From NCBI RefSeq assembly GCF_000740895.1, contig NC_025260.1, positions 372,001 to 436,000 on the forward strand: a stretch of DNA of 64,000 bases. The letters run 5' to 3'. Shown here piece after piece: positions 45,711-57,164 of this stretch; the stretch's first letter is position 1, and the number at the start of each line of letters is the position of its first letter. Source of the stretch: Theileria orientalis strain Shintoku (taxonomy: Eukaryota > Apicomplexa > Aconoidasida > Piroplasmida > Theileriidae). Below the pieces are notes generated by a model. That model was not told where the DNA came from. It saw only the letters and a list, made by a program, of their open reading frames with translations, and did not search any database. The translations under genes and the position numbers were made by a program.

Positions 45711-47831
45711 ATGTCTACGGAACAGATATCCTTTTCACCTTATTACAGGGGTGAGCTCCTGTTGACACTGGATGAGGCAAATAAGCTTAACCAGGACCTT
45801 TTGGACTCTGAATACAAATTCGAGGTGGTTCTGGAAGTGTATTCGGCCCCCAAGGTTGTGATTAAGAAGTCGAAGTCGTCAGAGCTGAACCACCTGAAAC
45901 AGCATTCGATGCCAGACGAGTACCTGCCGTCGAGATCAGCAAAGAAGAGAGGCTACTCGCCCACGGATTCCATGAGCAGATACGACTCATACGGAGCCAG
46001 CTCCACCGAGAATTTCGAGAAGAGAAGCTCGCGCCCTAGAAAGCAGACTCTGTCGTTCCTGGAGGAGTTTTACGACGAGCCGTCGCACTACGCACACTCT
46101 GACCACTACCACAGGCCAGAAAAGTCAAAGTCGGCCAAGCCGCCGAGTTCGAAGCACGTGCACAAGGAGCCGAAGCAAGTGAAGATTTTGTACAGAACGG
46201 TGCCGATCTCAACGAAGCACCTGCCGAAGCTGCCGAAGAACACATGGGAATACTCATGCTATCGTATACTTCAGACAATCAAGTACATGGACACCGACAA
46301 GTGGTTCTGGTACCCCGTGGACCCGGTGGTGGACGGAGTGCCTGACTACCTGGACATAATAAAGAGGCCGATGGACTTTCACACGATCACGGAGAGGCTG
46401 CACACGAACCACTACTCGAGCCCCTACGGGTGGCAGGTCGACATGAGGCAGATATTTTACAACGCGTTCCTCTTTTACCAGAGGGAGAACATCATTTGGC
46501 AGGCTGCGAACAACCTTTCCGTCGCACTGGAGAGCAAGCTGAAGACCTCCAAGTACATTAACCCGGACGAGTTCTACGAGACGCTCTCCATGGACCCGGC
46601 GAAGCTGAAGGAGGAAATAGAAAACATGCACGCGCCGAGGGGCAGGAAGGTCTACGACAGCTGGGTCACGCAGATCCAGAACGTCGACGAGGTGAGGACG
46701 AAGAGGAAGTTCGGGAGACCCGCGAGGCTCGAGGACGAGAACTTCGTGGACCTCGACTCCGCGAGCTCCTCAGACATCTCGGACGACGACGAGTACGTCA
46801 ACCTCAACACCAAGTACGCCGCGAAGAGGGCGGTGAGGCAGGACAGGGGCCTGAGGCAGGAGCGAGCGCGAGGCGAGGCGACGGTACGGAGGAGGAAGCA
46901 GACCAAGTTCGGAGGCAAGACCTTCTTCTCCGAGGACCTGCCCGAGTACGGCTTCGTGCCGCAGCCGCCGACGATTCAGAAGATGCTCAACGACAAGCCG
47001 CTGACAGTGACGCAGCAGAAGACGCTCCAGGCCAACATGGCGAGGCTGGCGCCGAACCAGCGCAAGGCGGCGCTCGAGCTGGTCCAGGACGACCTGGGCA
47101 TCCTGGCAGACAGCCACAAGGACGACCAGCACTTCTTCTTCGACACCGACCTGCTCTCGATAGAGCGGCAGAAGCAGTTCTTCACGTACGTGAGCCAGAT
47201 GGCCAAGACCAACATTGAGCACATGCTCAAGAACGAGAAGGCGAAGGCGGCGAAGCAGCCTGTGGAGCTGAGGATGCTCAACGTCTCGGAGTCCTTCAGG
47301 ACCACCTCGGGCATGTTCAGCGAGTCCTCGAGCACCTCCTCGATCTCGGACGTCGCCTCGAACCTGCTCAGTTCCGACGAGTTCTTCAGCTCCTCAGGGT
47401 CCGAAAACGACATTGTTCCCGAGAAGCCGGTGCGCACGGACACGCCAAAGGGTAACCAGCTAGTCAGCTACACTAGCCTCAATCAGATAGATACCGATAG
47501 CTTAACTTCCATACTCACCCTTACTTCAGACGTTGGACTGCCCGAGTACCTGCCCGTCGACGAGATGGACAGCGACAAGTCGCACTTGAGCGAGGGGATC
47601 ATGGGCAACCACGCCGACTTTTTGGGCAAGATTGACACTCCGAGCGAATCCGACGTAAGTCTCTTTTATCATAAATTCCCGCTTCAGACCGTCTCTAACC
47701 CTGGCAAGAAGACCGCCTGGATGGACTGGAAGGGCCAGGCGATTCACCACCGTGACGTTGCTCAGCAGACTGCCGTGCCTCCCCGCAACGAGGACGAGCA
47801 AATCGCAGAAAGTTTCGACGCTCGCATTTGA
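45711..47831 (+). CDS. Bromodomain and NET-domain protein
   Basis: The frame is open for 706 codons. A bromodomain lies at about residues 183-275: WFWYPVDPVVDGVPDYLDIIKRPMDF, then IFYNAFLFYQRENIIW. The acetyl-lysine-binding Asn of the usual NxxxYN pattern is replaced by Tyr at that spacing (NAFLFY). A NET/ET domain follows at about 435-500 (LQANMARLAPNQRKAALELV, FFFDTDLLSIERQKQFFTYV). The combination is that of BET-like chromatin readers, with one bromodomain instead of two. Two stretches in the last third look like introns that happen to be in frame: 47452-47529 (78 nt) and 47655-47687 (33 nt); splicing both would give 669 residues. Coding GC is high. Confidence 0.88.
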   Translation: MSTEQISFSPYYRGELLLTLDEANKLNQDLLDSEYKFEVVLEVYSAPKVVIKKSKSSELNHLKQHSMPDEYLPSRSAKKRGYSPTDSMSRYDSYGASSTENFEKRSSRPRKQTLSFLEEFYDEPSHYAHSDHYHRPEKSKSAKPPSSKHVHKEPKQVKILYRTVPISTKHLPKLPKNTWEYSCYRILQTIKYMDTDKWFWYPVDPVVDGVPDYLDIIKRPMDFHTITERLHTNHYSSPYGWQVDMRQIFYNAFLFYQRENIIWQAANNLSVALESKLKTSKYINPDEFYETLSMDPAKLKEEIENMHAPRGRKVYDSWVTQIQNVDEVRTKRKFGRPARLEDENFVDLDSASSSDISDDDEYVNLNTKYAAKRAVRQDRGLRQERARGEATVRRRKQTKFGGKTFFSEDLPEYGFVPQPPTIQKMLNDKPLTVTQQKTLQANMARLAPNQRKAALELVQDDLGILADSHKDDQHFFFDTDLLSIERQKQFFTYVSQMAKTNIEHMLKNEKAKAAKQPVELRMLNVSESFRTTSGMFSESSSTSSISDVASNLLSSDEFFSSSGSENDIVPEKPVRTDTPKGNQLVSYTSLNQIDTDSLTSILTLTSDVGLPEYLPVDEMDSDKSHLSEGIMGNHADFLGKIDTPSESDVSLFYHKFPLQTVSNPGKKTAWMDWKGQAIHHRDVAQQTAVPPRNEDEQIAESFDARI

Positions 47832-48130
47832 GCTCAGTCAATGCGCTTTTTACTAAACATTGAATTTACTCCATACCTATCAGTACACTCTCACTCCGTT
47901 ATTTAACTTTGTGTAATACGCAGTTGGCTCCATAGCCACACTTGCAGACGCTAGCTAATTTAAGCACGCCCTAATAAGCCACTCTCACTGTCATATAGTT
48001 GCCACCATTACATATTAAACATGTTTAACTAATTGAGTAGGTGCGTATGCTTAACTAATCGCGTAGGAGCATGGCTGATAAATATTAAAATGTAAGATTC
48101 CAATCGTTATTTTAAAATTTTAATTCTACA

Positions 48131-49147
48131 TTACAAGTTGAGAGCGTTTCTCGTTCTCTGTTTGTATTCGTCCAGAGCCACTTGTTCCCAGTCTAACAAG
48201 GCGTCAGTCATTGGCGAGGAAACGTACCTTCAGAAACGTTTTCCGCTATGTGCCTCTTCAGCTTCTCTATTGCGCCCGCCGGGTCGAGGCCCTTCGGACA
48301 CACCTTCGTGCAGTTCATGATCCCGTGGCACCTGTACAGCTTCATCGTGTCGTTCACGCCCACGAGGCGCTCAGTCGTGTACTCGTCCCTGCTGTCGGCC
48401 ACCCACCTGTAGGCCTACGGTCACTCGTTAACGCTCGTTGAAGCGGCTCGCTCACCTGCATCAGCGCCGCGGGGCCCAGGTAGTGCTCCGGGTTCCACCA
48501 GTACGACGGGCACGACGTCGAGCAGCACGCGCACAGTATACACTGCACATCGCTGTCACAAGCTCCGCTTACCTCGTAGAGTCCGTCCAGCTTCTGCCTG
48601 TCCTCCCTCGACTGGTGGTACTCCTTCTCTCCCTCCTGCGCGTCGATTAGCTCTCAGTTGCGCGCTGTTTCCCTTACCTTAGGCGATTTCCTCTTCAGCC
48701 ACGGCTCCACGCTTCTGTACTGCTCGTAGAAGTTGGTCAGGTCCGGCACGAGGTCCCTCAGCACGTACATTCCCGGCAGCGGCTGCACCTCAATTTTCCC
48801 CTTGGCCGTGTGCTTTTCTATGTCCATTAGGCACACCAGTCCGTTTTCTCCGTTTACGTTCATTGCGCAGCTTCCGCAAATCCCTTCTCTGCAGCTTCTT
48901 CGGAAGGTCAGCGTGCTATCCTACTCTCTCATTAAGTTTTGCTTCCCTTATCGCTTACCATTTCGTTCTTTATCTTTATCAGTGCGTCCAGTATCATTGG
49001 TCCGCAGTCGTTCGTATCCACCGTGTACGACTTCATCGTCGGCTTCTGCTTCGAGTTCGGCGTATATCTGAAGACTGAGAACTCCACGTTTTTCGGAGCT
49101 CTGTTTATTGCCGATTTGAACACTATTCCTACTCTGCTTGAGGCCAT
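48131..49147 (-). CDS. SDHB: Succinate dehydrogenase iron-sulfur subunit
   Basis: Six exons (49147-48959, 48920-48678, 48650-48573, 48542-48456, 48414-48228, 48192-48131) give 281 residues. The three iron-sulfur clusters are bound by [15 protein letters not shown] with a further Cys, [18 protein letters not shown], and [34 protein letters not shown] is the usual N-terminal helix. SDHB carries electrons from SDHA to ubiquinone in complex II. The last exon ([19 protein letters not shown]) is family-poor but phase-correct. The presequence is short. Confidence 0.96.
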
Positions 49148-49251
49148 TTTCTTATTTCTGAATGTGTACGTTCACTCGCTGTTACACCACATATCACACA
49201 GTACATTATATTACATATTTTAAAGAATTCCTGCTTTACACGTTCCTAGCT

Positions 49252-52097
49252 TCACTTCTTCGCTATTGTTAACCTGTTCACCCACGATTCTCCCTCTCTG
49301 ATCCTTTTCTTCTCCTCGAGCTTCCGCGCCTACATTTTCCTTCTTTACTTCTTCAAACTTACTTGATTCCTAAAAAGTTCCCTCGCATTTTCTATTGTGA
49401 AGCTTGAACATATAATCACTTCATTTATATCCTACATTTCGTTCATTTTTTTCTTTTCCTCGTCACGCTGTCTAACTATCTAGTGTGTGTCCCTATTTAT
49501 TGCTTACGTTTGGCGTTTTCACTTTCGCTATGAACTTAAACTTCTCCGATAGCTTACTCAACACTGCCTTCCTCGCCTCTCTCGACCTCGTCAGCGTATT
49601 AAGCACCAGGATCCCTCTGTTTTCCTCCAGTAGCTCCTTCATTTTATCCAACACTTCCGGGTTCAGGAATTCTGGACTTGGCGACATCAGCACTCCTGAT
49701 CTCAATCCACTTTCCGACTCTCTATCTCCGCTCTTCATGTCATTTTGCTCATTACTGTTGTTTATGTCCAGTATGATTGCTGCGTATCTTCTCTTTGACT
49801 TTCTTATGAATTGCAGTGCATCTCCTGTATAGTGTATCACTTTCAACTCTCCACTGGTCACATTCGAATTGTGTTTGTCATCTACACGTGCTTCTACATT
49901 TTCAGGTTCTACAGGTTCTACACATGCTTCTACACTTTCAAGTTCTACGCTATCAATTTCTTCTAAGTCTATCGTTTCCTCAACTGTGTAGCCGAAATAC
50001 TCTCTGGCTACCTTCAGAACTGCTTCGTCCAACTCCACCACTGCGAACTTGTTTTCCACTTCTTCCAGCAGCACGTTCGTCAACACTCCCGTTCCTATTG
50101 TGTCCGTTAATTGTCGTTCTAATACTTCCACTCTTACCTCCTCCCAGTATCAACACTCTCCGTTCCGATGTTACGAATCCCATTGCCAGTGTTATTGCTG
50201 TATGGTACTCGTTCGTCAAATCTCTGAACCGGAATTCTTTCTTCGATCCGTGCTCACTGTACAACACTTCTGACTGTATCACCTATGTTTTCGTCATTTA
50301 TAACCTATTTACCTAACTTACCTGTGGATTTGATGCGAATATCATTTGCCTTGCGTATATCTGAGTGTCTCCATTCCTTTTCTTACTTTCATATTCACTC
50401 GTTTCTTCATGATACACGTCTCTTACTATAACTTTTCCTGCGTATTTTGATGGAATTTCGCATATCCATCCTCTTATTCTTGCTGACTCTCCGACCTTCA
50501 TTATTGTTATTCCTGACGACCTTTCCAGTGAAAAGTTATCCAGTGTCTCTGCCAGGTTCCTCTTTATGTACTCCATCACTCTCTCATCGTTGTACGAGTC
50601 CAGCGGGTTCATATTCAGTAGATTCGAGACGTCTTTTGTGTACTTGAGCCATATTAGCAGTAGTCTACTGCAACTGGCCTTCATTGCTAACTGTACATTT
50701 TTACAATCGTTTTAATATAAAATGTTATGGGTGTATTAATGGCTATTGTGGTAATCGTTTTAATGGTTAATGCTATTGTTGTATTAATTGCTATTGTTGT
50801 AACCGTATTGGTAACACTAGCTACTACTTCTACTACTTCTACTACTTCTACTACTTCTACTACTAAAATTAGTAATACCGCAAATAGTTGTTACCTCTTG
50901 GTTCCCTTCTGCCGTCGAGTACAGCCATAGGTGCTCCTGTGCCTGAGGTGGACTTTATTTCTTCGTCAACTTACTGCTGGCACTATCACACATGCGTTTT
51001 TCATCTTCGCGTTTCTCTCCTTCGAGTCGTACACCACCACTGTGAAACATGTGTCAGTCTCGTTGCTTGGGAATATGTCGAATGCCAGCCTCCTCTCGGG
51101 CGTGTGCCTTCTGATCGTCGGACCCAGGTACAGTGTAGTTTTCGCCATTTTAACCTTCTCTACACACTTTTATTTAACATCCAACTAGTTTTACGATCCT
51201 GACTTATTTCTAAATACACTCGAATCTACTCTAGTTACTGTTATGTGCTCAGTTACTGGTATCTACTATTGTTACTCGTATTTCCTACTTAGCAGCTGTC
51301 CCATTTCAAACTCCTCGCTTGGCATGTTCGGCATGTCCTTCATCACGCACTGCTTCCTTACCCTCCTTCCCTTCTCCTCGTACTTGTATATTGCGTAGAT
51401 GAACTGTATCATGTGCGCCTTCCTCTCAGCCTTCTTGTACAGCGGGTACACGTCCACGTACATTTTCTTCATGAGCAAGTTTCTCATCAGCTCTGCCACC
51501 ACGTAGTCTTGCGATACTGATATTATTATAAACACGTCTCTCTCTCTCATCATTTTAAACGTGTTTTCCAAATATATCTTTGCTCTCGTTTTTATCAGCT
51601 CCCTCGACTCATTCTCGTCTACTGATACAAATGCGTCCATGAACGCCTTGTCCACTATTATCTTCGGCGTTTCTCCGTGCTTTTCGTTCAACTGGACTCC
51701 GAATTCCTCGTACTCCTTCTTCGACACGTCTACGTTAACGAAGTATGCTCCGTCTCCGCTCTTCTCCTTCATCTCATCCAGCACTTGCTGCGAGAAGTCC
51801 AGGTTGTATATGTTCTTGAATCCCTCATCCAGCAGCACATCTGACAGGTTCGAATTCCCGCATCCTATGTTCACCACCACTGACTCCTTCAACTCTTCGA
51901 TTCCGCTTCCGACGTCTCTTTCCGCTATACACTTGTAAAATTTCTCCAGTATATCCCTTATATCAATGTACCTACACGTTCGTTTTACTTGCGTCTACTG
52001 GGTACCATTCAAATTCCTTCAGCTTCGGGTTACTGTAAAACTGATTCCAGTACCCACTCGTTCTGAACGACGACACGTTCGTCGGCAGTATGTCCAT
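49252..52097 (-). CDS. METTL13: eEF1A methyltransferase METTL13 (dual-domain)
   Basis: Nine exons (52097-52006, 51971-51289, 51159-50975, 50942-50895, 50690-50322, 50282-50138, 50094-49508, 49431-49363, 49329-49252) give 751 residues. The first methyltransferase half has FEWYIDIRDILEKF and VVVNIGCGNSNLSDVLLDEGFKNIYNLDFS. The second, spermidine-synthase-like half has QIYARQMIFASNPQVIQSEVLY and VLILGGGTGVLTNVLLEE with FAVVELDEAVLKVAREYFGY. In human the N-terminal domain dimethylates Lys55 and the C-terminal one the N-terminus of eEF1A. The GGGTG loop spans a 43-nt intron. A Val/Glu-rich insert follows the second motif. The ATG is 5 bp after the stop of the helicase gene upstream. Confidence 0.92.
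50729..50894. repeat. Repeat-filled METTL13 intron
   Basis: Part of the intron 50691-50894; it has four tandem ACTTCTACT units (50825-50863) and, next to it, degenerate ATTGTTGTAA / ATTGTGGTAA copies. Confidence 0.75.
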
Positions 52098-52102
52098 TTC
52101 TT

Positions 52103-54946
52103 CTACCTTTTCGTCACCAACAACCCGTTGTTCGCTTCTATTCTGTGGAACTGAAGCGGCAGGTGGTCGACGATTACTCTTTTGAAGGCTGGGAAATTCT
52201 TCGACTCCACTAGGCTTATGCAAATTCCTGGGTTTCCTGCTCTTCCTATCCTTCCGCTCTTGTGTATGTATGAGTCCGTGTCTGCAAATACTATTTTTAG
52301 TTCCACCTATCTTACCGTGCGGCAAGTCATAGTTGATTACGTGCGTGTATCCGCTAAAATCGATTCCTCTCGAGTTAAGTCGTGTCGATATCAGTATATC
52401 CTTCACCAGCCTCGTCGTCTTCTTATTTATATTGTACAGATTCGTGTTATCTATGTTCGTCTGTATTATGTTTGTGAACGCTTTCTTTCTGCTCAGCCTG
52501 TTTTGCACGCTGTTCAGCAGCTCTATTGACGCATCCTTGAATATTCCTGACAGATATTTGTTCAAAAAGCTCGCCGTGCCCTAAATATTTCTTATTTATT
52601 GTTTCTCATTTAAATATGGACTCATACATCTCCCCATGTAAAACTAACATTAGAATCACAAAATATCAACACTGACTTATTATATGGCACCGATTTTAAT
52701 ATTTTTCTCAGCAACGACAATTTTGCGTCCGGCACACTGTATATTGCCATGGTGTGTAGGATATTTTTCGGAAACTCGTACGACTTTTCAACACTTCTTC
52801 CTTTTTTCCCTTCTCCCTTTTCATTTTCTCTGGATTCCACTGTCAATTCTCCTTCCAACTTCCTTTTCTTTCCTTTTAAACTCTTAAATTGCTTTTTTAG
52901 TTCTTCCGGCATCATTTCTATGTTATCTGATGCCGACACACATACTACGTACTTCCTCCTCAGGCTTCTGAAAGCTTCCTCATGTTCTTCTTCTTTTTCA
53001 CCATATTCTTCGTACTCATTATCTTCCAATTTATTCTGATTCCTCAATTTGTCGAACATATTTTCTATCAGCTCCCTCGTTTGTTTATTCTTTATGTTGC
53101 CGTCTACGCTTTCTGATCCACTCACATCTCCATCTTCATTTCTGTTCGTGTTCCTATTTTCGAGGTAGCTATCGTACTCGTCCATTACTATGTACTTGAA
53201 GTTACTAATATTCAACAACTTGTGCTTATACAGTATTGAGTACAGGCGTCCTGGCGTTGCGAAGTACATTCCCACTGTTCTTTTTACTTCTCCTTCTGGC
53301 TCCGCTGAGCCTCTTGACAGCGCATATTCCTCTATATTTTTTTCTATCACTTCCTTAGCCTCCTTATAGTCTTCAAGTTTCACTCCATTTATCTTCTTAA
53401 TATTTTTTTTCTGGTACGCTATGTTTGCATTTCCTATCAACAGTGTTGGCTTTATTTCCGTCTTCACTCTTATGAACTTATTTGCATTCTTGCTACTATT
53501 ACTTCTAATGCTAGTGTTACTATCTCTACTACTCGTAACACTAGTACTAGCATTGCTATCACTATCAGCAGTACTACTGGATCCAATTCCTAGTATTTTT
53601 GCGAATTCCGAGTAAAAGCTATTTCCGCTCTTGCCACTTTCCATCGATTCGTATCCTTCACTTATTTGCTTTGCTACGTTACATGACTGCACGCACAGCT
53701 CTAGTGAGGGGCATATTACTAATATATCCTGGTTCAGCAGCTTTCTTGTGTACGTCAGCGTCGACTCGTATCCTGACGCGTCGCCTCCTGCGTTGTTACT
53801 TAAGCTGTAGGTCGATCCTTGGGTTAACATTGGTATGCTTTCGTTATAACATGATTGAAGTATCGGCAACATGTATGTCAGCGTCTTTCCTGACCCTGTT
53901 GAGGCGTGAATGATGCTACTCTTTACATTCACTCCCTTATCTCCTTTTTCTTTTTGCAACATTTTATTCAATTCTGGCATGAATCTACTCTGTGTTTCAG
54001 TTGGTCTACTTATCCCCTTTATCTTCAGGGTCCTGATCAGCTTCTCATCGTACATTCCCAGTGACTCAAATGATACTTTGTTTTTGTGCATCATCTTCTC
54101 TGAGGTTCCACTTTTTTCCTCTGCTTCTAGCTCCTTCGATTCAGCATTGTTCTCATCTTCTTTCCTGCTTCTACTACTCTTATTAGCTTCACCTTTTTCC
54201 GTAAACAGTGAATTCATGTCCACGATTCCATCGTATCCTAGCTTTATCAGGGACTCCACTTCCTCCACTGACACATCTGCCGAATCTGGTTCCAGTGCTC
54301 TTATCCCTGGTGCCTTCAGCGGCAGTGACCTCAGTTCCCTTTCTGTTATTTTCGATCTTCTGTAGACCTTTACTTTCTCATTATCACTACTGACCGACTT
54401 TTCGTAGGCATGATTTTTTTCATCAGCATTTTTGTTTTCCTTCTCCTTTTCCTTCCACTTACTCACTTCTACTGCGTTTTTACTACTTTCAAGCAATTTA
54501 GCTTCTTTTAATTTAACTTTTTTCAGTAGTTTCTTCATATACTTTATTGATTTTCTTTCTGCTCTTTTTGCTAATTTTTTTATTTTCTCTCTTGATTTAA
54601 GCTGATTATCGTGTGCTATTTTCTTCAATATTGGATTCCTCATCTCACTTGTGTATCTTGCGTATGCGTTCTTCTCCTTGATCAACCTCTGCACATCGTT
54701 ATCTGTTGCAAACAACTCTTCCAGGGTCTCTATTTTTTTACTGCGATTACCTACTCTACCTTTTTTTCCTAATTTCCATGCCTTAGGCTTCAATCTACTA
54801 ACTGCATTTTTACTTTTTTCCAGTTTTACATTATACTTGCTGTACAATGGGCTCTCGCTCCTCAGCGTGCTATTGTTAAAGCTCGAGGCTTCCTTTAACA
54901 CATTATAATATATTATCAATATCATTTTAAATACTTGCAAATTCAT
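52103..54946 (-). CDS. DEAD-box RNA helicase with signal-like N-terminus
   Basis: Three exons (54946-52649, 52580-52316, 52281-52103) give 913 residues. Helicase motifs: Q motif GISRPTETQ, Walker A HASTGSGKT, Ia-like ICPSLELCVQ, TPGR, motif II DEYD (instead of DEAD), SASD for SAT, LIFCDSNGTASFLNKYL, motif V TRLNSRGIDF, and motif VI HKSGRIGRAG. The first 20 residues hold a hydrophobic segment (MILIIYYNVL) followed by a long Lys/Ser/Asn-rich region, so apicoplast targeting is likely. Long Glu/Lys and Ser inserts lie within the first RecA domain. The donor of exon 1 (GTTAGT) was preferred to a nearby GTATGA because it gives the exact spacing of motif IV. Confidence 0.9.
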
Positions 54947-54985
54947 TTTTCATTTACTCTTCAAGTATTCATTTTACTTAATTTG

Positions 54986-55545
54986 CTAATATTCGCTTTC
55001 GTCTATTATTTTAGACCTTGCTTTCTTCTTTATTGCTCTATGTCTTTTAAATATCATTCTTATTTTCTTTTCCTTCTCCGTCAGTTTCCTGTTTTTAATT
55101 GCTTCTCTAAAGTTTTCCTTCTTCAGTTCTGCAATTTCATTTTCTTTCATTTCCTCGATTCGGGAAATTAATATCTTTGTTGCTTCTATTCTATTCAACA
55201 TTAGTGTTCTGTGCTTCTTACACTTAATGACTATTTTAATGCTTCCGGACTGGTTTGAATATATTAACTGATCACAAATTGCCGATTTATTTATCTTCTG
55301 TCCTCCTGGTCCACTTGCTTTTATGTACTTTTCTTCTAATGTACAATTCGGTTCTGATATTTCAAATAGTTTTTCTCTCAGTGATTTAAGCTCCAATTCC
55401 TTATGTTCCTTAGATTCATTAAAATGTTCCGATTTAGAATAACAAGTCAACTCAGATTTATAATTCCTTTTCGAGTTTATATCTATATTATATTTATATT
55501 ATTGCTAATGTTAAGAATACCTAAGTGTGTAATGAAACATACCAT
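54986..55545 (-). CDS. Organellar GGQ release-factor-like protein (MTRFR/ICT1 type)
   Basis: Two exons (55545-55521, 55482-54986) give 173 residues. The GGQ domain reads IKASGPGGQKINKSA, then the beta strands (LIYSNQSGSIKIVIKCK) and a Lys-rich C-terminal helix (EKEKKIRMIFKRHRAIKKKARSKI). This is the layout of C12orf65/MTRFR and ICT1, which free peptides from stalled organellar ribosomes without reading a stop codon. No codon-recognition domain is present. The first exon was chosen because it gives an ATG and the right phase; the start is less certain than the rest. Mitochondrion or apicoplast cannot be told apart here. Confidence 0.82.
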
Positions 55546-55943
55546 TCCTTCTAGGGATGAATGAACCAAAATATCGGTTAAACAGAGGTAAATTAATGTT
55601 ATCGTTTATTATAAAACTATATGAACTCAGGAAGGATGAAATAACTATTCCATAATTCAATAGTTTCATACAAAGTCATTAATTTAAATACTAAATTAAC
55701 AAAATCTTCCAAATAAATTTAATTTATATTTTACACTTTACATTAAATGATTAAAATTTTCATTTACAAGCATTTAAGAATCCATATAAGTGTGTTGTTT
55801 ATATATGTGTATAAGCAATATGGTGTAAAAACTTCTATTTTTTATAATTTATATTTTAATTTTGTTTAACATTTTTATTAAACTTTACAGAATTGTAAAC
55901 TTATCAATTTTAACAGTAAAATTATATTTTTCATATTGTATAA
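55546..55943. other. Divergent intergenic region
   Basis: 398 bp AT-rich spacer between the GGQ protein and BCP1; no other features seen. Confidence 0.45.
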
Positions 55944-56858
55944 ATGTCTGATTCCGAAAGCGATACTGACCCTAAACACAAGAAACGAAAAACCGCTTCA
56001 TCTGATGAAGAGGTATTATTTTTTTCTTATGATAGTATAATTATATTTGTATTTTATTAACTTAATTTACAGGAATTTGGTGGCGAAGTTGAAGCCGATT
56101 TTCTATTTTATGACCCAAGTTCTGACGACAATGAGGGAATATTAACTTTACTTCAGGGATTTATGAAAGATTTTAACTGGAAGTTACCAGAGTCCATTAA
56201 AAAGGACAGATATTCGCACCTATCATACCTCGTTGCAAACCAACCGAACATTGGCACACTTATTAAGGTTGAGGACGACCATGACTCCTATGTCATGGCA
56301 GTACTATCTTTATTAAATTTAAATCAATATGATGGACTAGACACATTAAAGCAGGCAGTCGTCGAAAAGGCACAATCGGAATGTAATAAGAATGACAGTA
56401 AAACGTTTAAGGAACTTCTTTCAGATAAGAAAAACCAGGTTGGTTTACTTGTAAATGAAAGGATGGCAAACCTTCCCTCTCAACTAATTGGAAAAATCCA
56501 AGAATGCTTGAAGGATGACATTAAGTGGTCCAAGGAGAATGTGGAGGAGGAGGATGAGGGCAAGTATTACAACTTTACACACATCTTGGGAATTAGTAGA
56601 CTGTATTTGGACAAATCCAAGGACGAAGACAATGAATCGACACTGGTCTATCACAAGCCAGAGGAAAGGTTCTATTACGACAACTCTCTTCTCCGATTCA
56701 TGTGGCCCACCGGAGAATCAAATAAGGTGAATTACTATAACGACAATAATAAAAAAAACACATCAAAAATATTGCCGGAGTATATGTTTGTGTATTGCCT
56801 GAGTTTCGACAAGTTCAACCACGTAGTGAAAGAAATAGCAAAAAACTTCAGAGATTAG
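55944..56858 (+). CDS. BCP1/BCCIP family protein
   Basis: Two exons (55944-56012, 56073-56858) give 284 residues. After an acidic and basic N-terminus (SDSESDTDPKHKKRK) comes the BCP1 core: GEVEADFLFYDPSSDDNEGI, LSYLVANQPNIGTLIKVEDD, YVMAVLSLLNL, with LPEYMFVYCLSFDKFN near the end. Yeast Bcp1 is the nuclear chaperone of ribosomal protein uL14 (Rpl23) and helps its export; human BCCIP also acts with BRCA2. In this compact genome the ribosome role is the likelier one. Confidence 0.92.
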
Positions 56859-57164
56859 AAGATTTCCTCTTAATATTTAGAAATTTTCACATTAATTTAT
56901 TTTTAAATTTGCTCTTAATGTGATGTGAAAAATTTTACTATGTGTTACCATATCCATTATCGGGGTTGCAACAGCTGTGTTAGGTTTTGTTGGACAAAGA
57001 TTAGTTAATGTTCTATTATTGGAATCCTTTCGTATCATAAACTATTTTTTATCTACTATTGTTTATTTTTAACTTCACACCTCACTTTAATTTTTTTCAT
57101 ACATAGATTACTCTTTTCGCGTTTTTATTTTCCATGAAATCCGTCACTAAAACATAAACACATA
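56859..57164. other. Intergenic between BCP1 and the pseudokinase-like gene
   Basis: 306 bp AT-rich spacer, tandem genes. Nothing else seen. Confidence 0.4.
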
